Of a stretch of 64,000 nt of DNA, positions 7,207-14,438 are shown in pieces. The stretch comes from Sphingobacteruim zhuxiongii (GTDB lineage Bacteria > Bacteroidota > Bacteroidia > Sphingobacteriales > Sphingobacteriaceae): positions 744,001 to 808,000 of the forward strand of contig NZ_CP045652.1 of NCBI RefSeq assembly GCF_009557615.1. Reading direction: 5' to 3'. Under the pieces are notes generated by a model, which saw only the letters and a list, made by a program, of their open reading frames with translations, was not told the origin of the DNA and made no database searches. Positions within the stretch are counted from its first letter, which is position 1. The number at the start of each line of letters is the position of its first letter. Both the position numbers and the translations under genes were made by a program.

Positions 7207-8005
7207 ACTTTTGTTTGTTTAAAATCCATTGATATTCAAAGCCGCGCCAACTGTATTCAGCGCACGCCTGAACTGCTCGCGCAACCGGATAATTATTCCT
7301 GTCACACTCGTTTAATAATTTGTTTAAGGATGTTTGAGTAAACGAGGCTTTAGCAGCAGTACGAACTTTTAACCAATCGTCTACATGCTGTTCGTTTGCG
7401 TCTCTGTCAAGCAAGGCTTGTTTGAAGTCTGATTTCCCGAAAGCTTTTTCTTTTTGCGCGGAACTTTTTTCTTTTTCTTCTTTTGGTGGTGTAGAAGACC
7501 TAAAACATAAATTATCAACTGTTTTTTTTTCAGCGTCAGCGCCTAAAAAATTATTAATATCAGTATCATTAACAGTTACAGTATCATTTACATTAACAGT
7601 ATCATTAACAGTATCAGCGATGTTTGCGATAGGTGCCGATCGGCTACTATCGGTAGGCGATTCCTTGCGAGTAGAGGCGATTTTTACAGCTTCTTCTAAA
7701 CTAATTTCCTTCTTTATATACTTTTCGTATAGATCAAGATGCCATCTTTTCAAGTTTCCTATGATTCCATTAACAGCTTTATCTTGTTTTGCAGACTCGT
7801 ATTTTTTTAAATCTCTCTTAAGTTGGAGCTTTATAGGTTCAAAGGCAATCTGTATAATTCTGTCATCTTGGGGTAGCGTTGGGTTCTCGTCATTGACATA
7901 AGACAATATGTGTTTTATCAAAATCCCTGCTTCCTCATTTGATAGTAGATTAAATTGAGTCTTCCAATCGGCATAAGCGAGAAATGATTTTTTATCTTCT
8001 GCCAT
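7070..8005 (-). CDS. DUF6291-like phage replication-associated protein
   Basis: 311 residues. Residues 1-95 (SFLAYADWKTQFNLLSNEEAG..., then IAFEPIKLQLKRDLKKYE) match the N-terminal domain of the DUF6291 proteins of Bacteroidota phages, which resemble DnaD/replication-initiator partners. A low-complexity linker (about 115-185, rich in Asn/Asp/Thr repeats, encoded by the reiterated codons near 7550-7620) joins a C-terminal domain with KSDFKQALLDRDANEQHVDDWLKVR and a terminal W-rich helix. Role as a replisome loader is inference. It starts at ATG 8005, and its last 137 bases overlap the next gene. Confidence 0.68.
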   Translation of the reverse strand: MAEDKKSFLAYADWKTQFNLLSNEEAGILIKHILSYVNDENPTLPQDDRIIQIAFEPIKLQLKRDLKKYESAKQDKAVNGIIGNLKRWHLDLYEKYIKKEISLEEAVKIASTRKESPTDSSRSAPIANIADTVNDTVNVNDTVTVNDTDINNFLGADAEKKTVDNLCFRSSTPPKEEKEKSSAQKEKAFGKSDFKQALLDRDANEQHVDDWLKVRTAAKASFTQTSLNKLLNECDRNNYPVARAVQACAEYSWRGFEYQWILNKQKYAAGKQSNTTNQSRQERVEEVREFRSDNRQALADRLSQYITSNPE

Positions 8006-8016
8006 TTCCTACCTCC

Positions 8017-8253
8017 TTAATAAGCCTTAGCTCTTATTTCTCGGCTATAGCCGATGATATTAGTCACTACTTTGTTAGTATCTACTTTTGAGAGTATTCC
8101 TTGAATACCCATGTCCTTGCAAGCGTTTAAGGCTTCTGTAGCTTTTTGTTCATCGCTGAATCGAAGCGTTACTAAGGAATACTTAGGGGCTACTAAACGA
8201 AAGGGCTTAGTAAAATCTTCTTCACTAAGCCAGTTTTTATAAATGTTTTTCAT
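8017..8253 (-). CDS. Small hypothetical phage protein
   Basis: About 78 residues from ATG at 8253, which overlaps the upstream stop as TAATG. The longer frame to 8274 would need a TTG start, so it is not preferred. Residues 20-75 (PKYSLVTLRFSDEQKATEALNACKDM...) read as a small alpha/beta domain of unknown function. Confidence 0.6.
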   Translation of the reverse strand: MKNIYKNWLSEEDFTKPFRLVAPKYSLVTLRFSDEQKATEALNACKDMGIQGILSKVDTNKVVTNIIGYSREIRAKAY

Positions 8254-8582
8254 TATTCTGGAAATATAACCCAAGATTTAACCTGCTCATTGGGATCAGG
8301 TATATAAACCCCGAGGAACTCTATGGCCCATCGTTGAATATCTTCTTTGAACAGGAAAAATTGGGTGTTATTAAGTTCGTTGACTGATTTGGGGGATACT
8401 ATATATTCTCCCTTTTCGTTGCTCCACGTTTCTTGTGTTGGGCAAAATCGTTCTCGTAAATACATATGCACTACTTCCTTTGGATATACTTCTGATTGAG
8501 GTACACCAATGTCAATTAAACACTGTTGGACGATAGGAACTATAGTGCACATGTAGTACTTTAATAGCTTAGGCGACAGCAT
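8253..8582 (-). CDS. Hypothetical phage protein
   Basis: 109 residues from ATG 8582, overlapping the upstream ATPase gene by 14 bases. No catalytic motif or membrane segment. The C-terminal half (NTQFFLFKEDIQRWAIEFLGVYIPDPNEQVK) is helical. Unknown function, coupled to the ATPase by overlap. Confidence 0.6.
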   Translation of the reverse strand: MLSPKLLKYYMCTIVPIVQQCLIDIGVPQSEVYPKEVVHMYLRERFCPTQETWSNEKGEYIVSPKSVNELNNTQFFLFKEDIQRWAIEFLGVYIPDPNEQVKSWVIFPE

Positions 8583-9816
8583 CGTTAATTAGATGATATT
8601 CTATTTCTCCTCCGTCAAAGTCAGGACGCTCGATAAGTAATTGAAGGTCGTTTTCTTCTGCCCACTTTTCAATGTCTTGAAGTGAGTTTTTGTCAAGATA
8701 TGAAGCGTCGAAATGAAGCGTCTTAACCTCGCCAATATTGAGCGCTGCTAATTTTAGAGCTGCAATGTAAATAGCTGAACTGCTTAACTGCTCTTTAGAT
8801 AGCGAATGGCCCAAGTAAGTTACGCCATCATCAGAGAAGCCGAAACCGTCAGGTAGCTTTGCTTTCTTAATAAGATTCAGCTTTTCTTTTTCAATCGATT
8901 TCACTAGCTCATCGGCGGCTTTTGCTTCCTTAACATACTTATCGTATTCTTTTTTGATTAGCTTGGCTTTGTTGTTTTTTTCTATTTTCGAGTTTGTTTC
9001 GATGATGTCAAGAATTTTACGGTCGATGTTATCAGCTTCATCCTTCGTCTTAGGTTTGTTTTCTTCAATACCTAACCATTTCAAACCTCGGTCGATATCT
9101 TCGTTTAATTCTTTTATCTTCTGCTTTACTTCCTCGAGAAGACCTTGAAGTCTGATCAATTCCTGTTCTTGCGCATCAATTTGCCTTTGCTTCTCCTGCA
9201 TGCCGTTTTCGACATACGTGTACTTTTCGTTGTGCGAGTCGATGCCAGCAAGCTCCTTCTGTAGTTCTAAGTAGTCCGAAGGCTCTGTGGGTAATGTCTC
9301 ATCAATATCGATTAGTTTTAGTTTTTCGATTTCGACCTGCTTGTTGGCAAAAGTCCTGTTTTCGTAGGCTTGCTTATACCTAGTGTCGATATCTGCAAAG
9401 TCAATCCCAACAATCTTTTGCAACATTTCTCTTTGAATTTTTGGGCCTTCTTTAAGGAACTTATCAATATCAAATCCTTTAGGGAAATAACGATCCGCCA
9501 GCTCACGGGTTAATGAAGTTTTGATGTTGTCTTTTGTGATGAAAATTAGTTTTTCTCCTGCTTTGGTTTTGTTATCAAATTGCCAAATCAGTTTCTCGCC
9601 TGTAGTCAATTCCCATTCAGCGAATCCTTCTGACTCTCCATCTTTTAATATGACATCTGGCTTAACTTGTTTTAAGCGGTCAGGGAGCGATTTAAGAAAG
9701 GAGGATTTACCTTTGTTGTTACCTCCTGTGATAATTGCTGTGCAGCCGTTAAAATCGGCTGTAAGGTTAGATATAGCTTTTAGATTAGATACCGTAATCT
9801 TTTTTACTTTGCTCAT
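8569..9816 (-). CDS. RecF/SMC-like P-loop ATPase of phage origin
   Basis: 415 residues. The N-terminal ATPase lobe starts like RecF/RecN/SbcC (KKITVSNLKAISNLTADFNG) and has Walker A GGNNKGKSS (31-39). A charged coiled coil fills about 160-320, and a short C-terminal lobe follows. There the expected signature and Walker B are weak: LSSSAIYIAALKLAAL stands where LSGGE is usual, and LHFDAS (Asp370-Ala371) stands where the hhhDEP Walker B would be, so the catalytic Glu seems missing. It probably assists recombination or replication of phage DNA (inference). Confidence 0.75.
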   Translation of the reverse strand: MSKVKKITVSNLKAISNLTADFNGCTAIITGGNNKGKSSFLKSLPDRLKQVKPDVILKDGESEGFAEWELTTGEKLIWQFDNKTKAGEKLIFITKDNIKTSLTRELADRYFPKGFDIDKFLKEGPKIQREMLQKIVGIDFADIDTRYKQAYENRTFANKQVEIEKLKLIDIDETLPTEPSDYLELQKELAGIDSHNEKYTYVENGMQEKQRQIDAQEQELIRLQGLLEEVKQKIKELNEDIDRGLKWLGIEENKPKTKDEADNIDRKILDIIETNSKIEKNNKAKLIKKEYDKYVKEAKAADELVKSIEKEKLNLIKKAKLPDGFGFSDDGVTYLGHSLSKEQLSSSAIYIAALKLAALNIGEVKTLHFDASYLDKNSLQDIEKWAEENDLQLLIERPDFDGGEIEYHLINDAVA

Positions 9817-9818
9817 AA

Positions 9819-10298
9819 TTATTTTTTTAATGAAAGTTTATAACCTAATTTTCCAGTTCTTAAAGGCGGCTGGATAACTTCGCCTGTGTCTTCGTCTATA
9901 AACTCTTTCCTTAGAGTTTTAAGAAATTCTTCCCTGTTCTTCTTTTGGATAAGTAGGGGTTCTATTTTTTCAGTAATTGTATTCCATTCTGAATCATTAC
10001 AGATCGAATAGTCGTATTTAACCCCAGTTTCTTCTTCTTTTATTTCTACATCAAACGCAAGGTGTGATTCTCCTTTTTGCAGCTTAATTTTGCCAGAAAC
10101 CAATTGACGAACCGATTCATTATATTGCTTGGATAGTTCGTCTAATTTCTTTCCGATCACAAGTGCTTTGACAGGATCTTCGTTGCCTTCATTAATGCTG
10201 TGGCAAACTTCACTTACAAGAAGATGGATGGTTGATTTATTTAGAGAAAGGAGAGGTGATTGTTCAGGGAGAATTATTAATTTTTTATCTTTCTCCAT
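9819..10298 (-). CDS. Hypothetical phage protein next to the ATPase
   Basis: 159 residues, two bases upstream of the ATPase ATG. Helical N-terminal half (residues 20-70), charged beta-rich middle, and a C-terminus with DEDTGEVIQPPLRTGKLGYKLSL. No family assigned with confidence; it resembles small proteins found beside phage single-strand annealing and SSB genes. Confidence 0.6.
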   Translation of the reverse strand: MEKDKKLIILPEQSPLLSLNKSTIHLLVSEVCHSINEGNEDPVKALVIGKKLDELSKQYNESVRQLVSGKIKLQKGESHLAFDVEIKEEETGVKYDYSICNDSEWNTITEKIEPLLIQKKNREEFLKTLRKEFIDEDTGEVIQPPLRTGKLGYKLSLKK

Positions 10299-10300
10299 TT

Positions 10301-10942
10301 CTAAAAGGGTAGTCCGTCGTTATCTTCAGGCGGTGCGTTTTCAAATCCCTGTGTTTGGTCATAATCTGCACGTTCTAAGTTTCGCATGTGATTGTATTCC
10401 AAGGACTGCGATACCTTTTCCTTGATGAAGTTAGGCAGACTATTAAATGTATCTTCGCTCCAATTGTCATATTCTAAAGTGACAGGAGTATTAATTGGTT
10501 CAGGTATTGTTGTTCCTTTAACCACATTTGAAATTGACGCTATTTCTTCATATACTTTGCCGTTGGTACTTTTTTTATGAGTGATTGTTAGTAAACAAGG
10601 GACACCTACTAAGACCGAAATATCAAATTGTTTTACTTCTTCTTCGGTAAAGTCCTTGCTTCTCCAGGATTTCAAGTCTTTTCGTAGATGTGCATTTTCA
10701 TGCAGAGATAAAGTGTATTCTTTTGAGATAACAAGTGGCTGAGGGCCATTTTCCTCTTTAAATACTTTTAATTCTGTTGGAAGTTCCCATCCTATACGTA
10801 CTTTGTTTAGAGTTTTTTCATCGCCTTGGATCGTTTCTTTCACTGTTCCAATATGAATCATTTGATAGCACCGAGCAATGTATGTGCCTTCTGCTATAAG
10901 TTCTCTCGGGGTTGTGGGTTCTGATGTCGCGTAAATAGCCAT
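10301..10942 (-). CDS. Phage single-stranded-DNA-binding-like protein
   Basis: 213 residues. An N-terminal beta-rich domain (ELIAEGTYIARCYQMIHIGTV..., NKVRIGWELPTEL, FEVG-type core near VGVPCLLTITHKKSTNGKVYEEIASISNV) is of the type seen in phage SSB/DUF669-like proteins. The last seven residues, DNDGLPF, form an acidic tip ending in Phe like that of bacterial SSB, which recruits repair and replication enzymes. The OB-fold assignment is inference; the tip is seen directly. Adjacent to recombination genes, which fits. Confidence 0.6.
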   Translation of the reverse strand: MAIYATSEPTTPRELIAEGTYIARCYQMIHIGTVKETIQGDEKTLNKVRIGWELPTELKVFKEENGPQPLVISKEYTLSLHENAHLRKDLKSWRSKDFTEEEVKQFDISVLVGVPCLLTITHKKSTNGKVYEEIASISNVVKGTTIPEPINTPVTLEYDNWSEDTFNSLPNFIKEKVSQSLEYNHMRNLERADYDQTQGFENAPPEDNDGLPF

Positions 10943-10949
10943 TTTAATA

Positions 10950-11177
10950 TTATTTTGGTGAGTTAATTAATTCATGTAAGTAGACAAATAAGAGAGGAAG
11001 ACAAGCGACTATCATTATCATCAAAAAGACGCCTATTCCAAGTATGAACTGCCTGAAAACAAATCTTAAATTATCCTTATCATTTACTCCTAAATAACAA
11101 AGTCGCCCTACTAGAGCGACCATTACTGAAATCCATCTTTCTAAAAGTGGATGTAGTGTTTCTTTCTGTTGGTGCAT
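10950..11177 (-). CDS. Small membrane protein of the phage early block
   Basis: 75 residues from ATG 11177. The longer frame to 11198 would start with TTG inside the previous gene. Residues 50-72 form one hydrophobic segment (FILGIGVFLMIMIVACLPLL), and an amphipathic N-terminal region precedes it. Unknown function; superinfection exclusion is one possibility but nothing in the sequence shows it. Confidence 0.55.
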   Translation of the reverse strand: MHQQKETLHPLLERWISVMVALVGRLCYLGVNDKDNLRFVFRQFILGIGVFLMIMIVACLPLLFVYLHELINSPK

Positions 11178-11181
11178 AGGT

Positions 11182-11475
11182 TTATGAATTGGAAGCAAGC
11201 TTTTTTAAGTTTGTCCTCGACTGCTCGCTTAATTTGATAATTGTTTTATGTGAATAGTAAACCTTAGCCCCTCGGCCATTTTGACTTACAGGCTTCAGTA
11301 GTTTTGCTGAAATCCAATCTTTAACCCGGCTTTGACCGTAAAGCTCGATAGCTTCTTTGTAGGTTAGTTGTGGTTTAGCTAATGTTTTGTTCACCAGGAA
11401 AAGGGCTACCTTCTCTACTAGTGGGTAATCTTCTTCTAGTATCATGACTGTATATTTTTCAGTTAGCTGTTTCAT
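11182..11475 (-). CDS. Excisionase/MerR-like winged helix DNA-binding protein
   Basis: 97 residues from ATG 11475; the longer frame to 11505 starts with GTG and would run into a small inverted repeat, so the ATG is preferred. The C-terminal half has LTYKEAIELYGQSRVKDWISAKLLKPV then GAKVYYSHKTIIKL, the pattern of a helix-turn-helix followed by a wing, as in excisionase-type (HTH_17) proteins. Located first in the block after the KilA-N gene and a non-coding stretch, so a regulatory role is likely. Confidence 0.6.
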   Translation of the reverse strand: MKQLTEKYTVMILEEDYPLVEKVALFLVNKTLAKPQLTYKEAIELYGQSRVKDWISAKLLKPVSQNGRGAKVYYSHKTIIKLSEQSRTNLKKLASNS

Positions 11476-11764
11476 CGTTTCCGAATCATCAGTACACGCA
11501 CACACGTGTATACAGCTTATTTGTGCCCGTAGTACTATTTCAAACTTGAGGGTCTGCTTCGATCCAAGTATAATGCTGATACTTTCAAACAGCTGGTCGG
11601 CGCTTTAAACCTGCGCACGGTTTATAAAGAACTATTGTGTTGATCCCGATCAAGGTTTCGAGCCTTACTGCCTATAGTTTATCGGGAAATTTTAAACATG
11701 GCTCACGCCTGAACAAGTCGTTTTAAAACTTGTAACTAATTGATTTTGAGATGTTATTTAGATT
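11476..11764. other. Non-coding stretch with several short hairpins in the phage early region
   Basis: No ORF supported. It contains TAAACC-N7-GGTTTA (about 11605-11623), a TTGATC-CC-GATCAA dyad (11640-11653), ACAAGT-N9-ACTTGT (about 11713-11733), and a GTACACG/CGTGTA dyad at about 11492-11510 just upstream of the winged-helix gene. These could be operators, a leader of the minus-strand early transcript, or part of a structured RNA. No tRNA-like fold was convincing. Confidence 0.4.
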
Positions 11765-12541
11765 TTAGTTCTTGAATAATGAATGGATAAACTCACGTCC
11801 TTTTTCTGTCCAGCGCATTTCTATATTAGTTGCACTTTCGCCTTTAGAATTTATATACTTAAACGTCGATGTGCCTGAATATCCTTTATCTCTATACTTA
11901 GATGATATAAGCCATTTATCGCCCTGCTTATATTGCACGCCCTTTTCTTTAAGAATTTTATTCAGTTTTATAGATGACATCCCTAATTCCATAGCTATTT
12001 GATTGATAGTAATAAGAGATGTTGAAAAAAGAACATCATCATAATACAACTCCTTAGGTCTTACTCGATTGAAATATTTCTCAGCGACTTTTAACTGATG
12101 ATCTTTTTTCTGATTTTCAAGTCGCAACTGCTTCAATTTCGTAGCCATTTCAATGATCATGTCGGGATTTGACAACATGTCTTCAATTGTCTGAGGTGTA
12201 GCAGTAATTCCTACCGAAAGAAGTTCTTTGATACGGTCATTACACCAAATCGAAAATGCGGGGGATAGCCATCGGCTAAATTCTAATGCTACATCTTCAT
12301 GCATCCATGTGCCAGGATTTGAACCACCTTTGCTAACTATCACTAATTCAGTCAAAGTGTGATTTCTCACTTTGGATAATTCATTAAGAAAATTCTGCGC
12401 CTGTTCAAATCTTAGCCAATCCGTTGGTCTTTTGTCAAATGATTTAGCCATTTGAGTTGCATTAACATAAGCAACCCCTTCTGAATTCCTGAAAGTAACC
12501 TCGTTACCGTTATAGGAAAATAATTTGGTTAGTTGGTTCAT
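11765..12541 (-). CDS. KilA-N / KilAC phage antirepressor-like protein
   Basis: 258 residues. The N-terminal KilA-N domain (about 1-110) includes VNATQMAKSFDKRPTDWL and GGSNPGTWMHEDVALEFSRW. A helical linker follows, then a KilAC/ANT-type C-terminal domain (about 155-258) with ELYYDDVLFSTSLITINQIA, a predicted HTH, and KYRDKGYSGT...RWTEKGREFIHSLF. Proteins of this build act as antirepressors or regulators of lysis-lysogeny. The ATG at 12541 overlaps the upstream stop as TAATG. Confidence 0.88.
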   Translation of the reverse strand: MNQLTKLFSYNGNEVTFRNSEGVAYVNATQMAKSFDKRPTDWLRFEQAQNFLNELSKVRNHTLTELVIVSKGGSNPGTWMHEDVALEFSRWLSPAFSIWCNDRIKELLSVGITATPQTIEDMLSNPDMIIEMATKLKQLRLENQKKDHQLKVAEKYFNRVRPKELYYDDVLFSTSLITINQIAMELGMSSIKLNKILKEKGVQYKQGDKWLISSKYRDKGYSGTSTFKYINSKGESATNIEMRWTEKGREFIHSLFKN

Positions 12542-12768
12542 TACGCAGTCCTCCCGATATATGCTCCATCACTTTCTTCCCATACAACAAAAGCACGTCC
12601 TTTAAATAAGCCTTCTAGCTCTTCCTTGATATTCTTAGCGTACCCCTTGGATCGACCAACTTTAGTGTATTGATCAACTTCTAATCTCCTCGCCCTTTCT
12701 TTTACTGGTGTCGTTTTTTCGACAGCATGTCGAGGAATTCCTGTCATGATAATGTCTTTTGTAATCAT
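12541..12768 (-). CDS. First gene of the minus-strand phage early operon, unknown
   Basis: 75 residues, basic, starting at ATG 12768 immediately beside the operator region. Sequence such as RRLEVDQYTKVGRSKGYAKNIKEELE suggests a small DNA- or protein-binding adapter; no family recognised. Position as the first leftward gene facing the repressor is like that of cro, but no clear HTH is visible. Confidence 0.55.
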   Translation of the reverse strand: MITKDIIMTGIPRHAVEKTTPVKERARRLEVDQYTKVGRSKGYAKNIKEELEGLFKGRAFVVWEESDGAYIGRTA

Positions 12769-12792
12769 TTCTCTACAAATTGTTTAATTACT

Positions 12793-12920
12793 GGTGTCTA
12801 AAAATTTAGTAAAGTGTCGAAAAGTGTTATATTTGCATTGTCAAAGTAAACATAACGTCTAATACACTGATTCAAATGTCGAATTATTTTTCGACACTTG
12901 CAATAAAAATTAGACACTTT
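12793..12920. promoter_or_regulatory. Symmetrical repressor operator array (TGTCGAA / TGTCTAA half-sites)
   Basis: The gap between the divergent early gene and repressor carries repeated half-sites. These are TGTCTAA (12795), AGTGTCGAAA (about 12813), a near-perfect 20-bp dyad TGTCGAA-N5-TTTCGACA (12877-12896) and TTAGACACTTT (about 12910). The left stretch (about 12793-12823) and right stretch (about 12887-12920) are inverted copies of each other: TTTTCGACACTT, then an A/T spacer, then TAGACAC. The whole array is thus a large imperfect palindrome centred near 12856. It is the expected location for CI-like repressor operators serving both promoters. Confidence 0.78.
12828..12835 (+). promoter_or_regulatory. 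Candidate repressor promoter -7 box
   Basis: TATATTTG fits the Bacteroidota TAnnTTTG -7 consensus. It lies inside the operator array, about 100 bases upstream of the preferred repressor ATG. A clear -33 TTG is not evident. Confidence 0.5.
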
Positions 12921-12932
12921 ACTCTATTTTTT

Positions 12933-13700
12933 ATGCAAACATCTGATAGTCAAGGAGAAAAATTTCGACAGATTGTCGAAAAATCAGGATTAAGTATTGC
13001 TGAAGTTGCTAGGAAACTAGACACAACTCGTGATACTGTATATGCATGGTTTAAAAAGGATTCATTGATGCTAAAGAACAGAATTAAGATATCTAAGGCG
13101 TTCAATGTGGATATGCATAAGATTTGGCCAGATGTAAATGATCCTATGTTAGAAGCTTATGAATTTACAGGGGATCATCTTGTTGATAAAGCAATAGAAA
13201 AAAACTTTACCAAACCAAAACAAGAAATTACACCAATACCTTATGAAGATTATATGATGGTTGAATACGTCGACCTATCAGCGAGCGCCGGAATGCTTGG
13301 GGGATCCAATGTGGATGTATTACCGGACTCGAAAAAGCGTTTAGTTCCGAGGGAATTTGAACGAGGGAATTATTTAGTTGTTCGTGTTAATGGGGACAGC
13401 ATGACGGACGGCACCGACATTTCAATTCCTGATGGCGTTGGCGTTGAGATACTGGTCAAAGAGCATGTCCTAGAAAACGGAGATAAACTGCCGATTAGAG
13501 GTAATCTGTTCGTGGTAGTATCAAGGGATGGCAACGTCTTTAAACAGATCGTAGAACACAACACCGAATTAGGGTATATTAAATGTCATTCTTACAATCC
13601 TAAATATGAAGATTACATAATTCCTATGGATGATGTATTCCAAATATTTATTTACCGCAAAATAGTAGGATATAGACCAAATATTCCAGAAATTAGATAA
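12933..13700 (+). CDS. CI/LexA-type phage repressor (HTH plus S24 peptidase)
   Basis: 255 residues from ATG 12933; the longer frame from 12876 would translate through the operators, so the internal ATG is preferred. An N-terminal HTH (about 8-60: LSIAEVARKLDTTRDTVYAWF) binds operator DNA. A C-terminal S24 domain has the self-cleavage site Ala119-Gly120 (SASAGML), catalytic Ser156 (NGDSMTDG) and Lys204 (NVFKQIV). This layout predicts RecA-stimulated self-cleavage and SOS induction, so the phage module still has an inducible switch. It reads away from the early genes and is followed 19 bases later by a DUF4468 gene. Confidence 0.92.
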   Translation: MQTSDSQGEKFRQIVEKSGLSIAEVARKLDTTRDTVYAWFKKDSLMLKNRIKISKAFNVDMHKIWPDVNDPMLEAYEFTGDHLVDKAIEKNFTKPKQEITPIPYEDYMMVEYVDLSASAGMLGGSNVDVLPDSKKRLVPREFERGNYLVVRVNGDSMTDGTDISIPDGVGVEILVKEHVLENGDKLPIRGNLFVVVSRDGNVFKQIVEHNTELGYIKCHSYNPKYEDYIIPMDDVFQIFIYRKIVGYRPNIPEIR

Positions 13701-13719
13701 ATTCTAACCTAATTATCAA

Positions 13720-14301
13720 ATGAAAAATATATTGATAGCCCTAATATTATTAATGCCTCTATTAACGATAGGGCAAGACTTACCGATTGTGAATGACAAA
13801 ATAGTCTACGAACGAATAATCGAGTCACCAAACCTCTCTAAACCGGAACTATACGCTGCTTGTAAAAGGTTTATTGCAAATACTTTTAAGAGTGCGAAAA
13901 GTGTAATACAAACCGAAGATGAGAATACAGGATTAATTATTTGCAAGGGGAATACCATTCTTGATTATCCAAAGACAAGAAATTCGCTAATCGTGACAGG
14001 CATGCCGGTAGGTGGTCGGAAGTCATTTACAATGCAATTCGAAAACAAAGAGGGCAGATGTAGAGTAAAGATTTATGATATATTCGAAGACAATTCGTTG
14101 AGTGCTTATCAGCGAAATTATTCTTTAGAAGAAATTATGTTTGATTTAGCAAAGAGAGCTAATTCATCGAAAGGTAAGACAAAAGAAAAAAGGACTGCCG
14201 TATTTGACGAATCAGTATCAATCGTTAATAACAGTTTTCTAGGTTTGATAAAAGAGTTTGAAGAAAGTATAGCAACCTACAAATCAAACGATAATTGGTA
14301 G
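13720..14301 (+). CDS. Secreted DUF4468 domain protein
   Basis: 193 residues. A signal peptide (KNILIALILLMPLLTIGQ, cut near Gln19) precedes a DUF4468 domain (about 27-125), recognised by KIVYERIIESPNLSKPELYAACKRFIANTFKSAKSVIQ and the GLIICKGN turn. This domain is Bacteroidota-specific, has a TBP-like fold and unknown function, and is normally periplasmic. It lies 19 bases behind the repressor on the same strand, so it may be cotranscribed with it and expressed in the lysogen, or it may be the first host gene. Confidence 0.82.
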   Translation: MKNILIALILLMPLLTIGQDLPIVNDKIVYERIIESPNLSKPELYAACKRFIANTFKSAKSVIQTEDENTGLIICKGNTILDYPKTRNSLIVTGMPVGGRKSFTMQFENKEGRCRVKIYDIFEDNSLSAYQRNYSLEEIMFDLAKRANSSKGKTKEKRTAVFDESVSIVNNSFLGLIKEFEESIATYKSNDNW

Positions 14302-14343
14302 CGATTAAGCTATTAATCAGTGTCAAATATTAAATCAAAGGGT

Positions 14344-14351
14344 TATATTTG
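14344..14351 (+). promoter_or_regulatory. Candidate ffh promoter -7 box
   Basis: TATATTTG (TAnnTTTG consensus) about 90 bases ahead of the ffh ATG, leaving a leader of roughly 84 bases. Confidence 0.5.
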
Positions 14352-14438
14352 CGTATTGGAATTCGAAAAGCTTGTTTTATAAAAGTTTTATAAGAATTCT
14401 AAAAATAACTAAAAGTATTGATAATTAGATAGTTATAG

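Noticed and set aside
7422..7901. Long plus-strand frame (159 codons) opposite the DUF6291-like gene
   Set aside because: Low-complexity Ser/Thr/Phe composition that mirrors the reverse complement of the coding strand's Asn/Asp/Thr linker; no neighbours on this strand.
9521..9877. Plus-strand frame opposite the phage ATPase start
   Set aside because: Composition and position are those of a shadow frame, and the opposite strand has the clear Walker A.
11506..11764. tRNA or known riboswitch in the phage non-coding stretch
   Set aside because: A TTTCGAGCC-like piece resembles a T-loop, but no acceptor or anticodon stem could be formed around it.
12876..12932. Longer repressor start at 12876
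   Set aside because: It would translate across the operator dyad, and the residues before the ATG at 12933 do not match a CI N-terminus.
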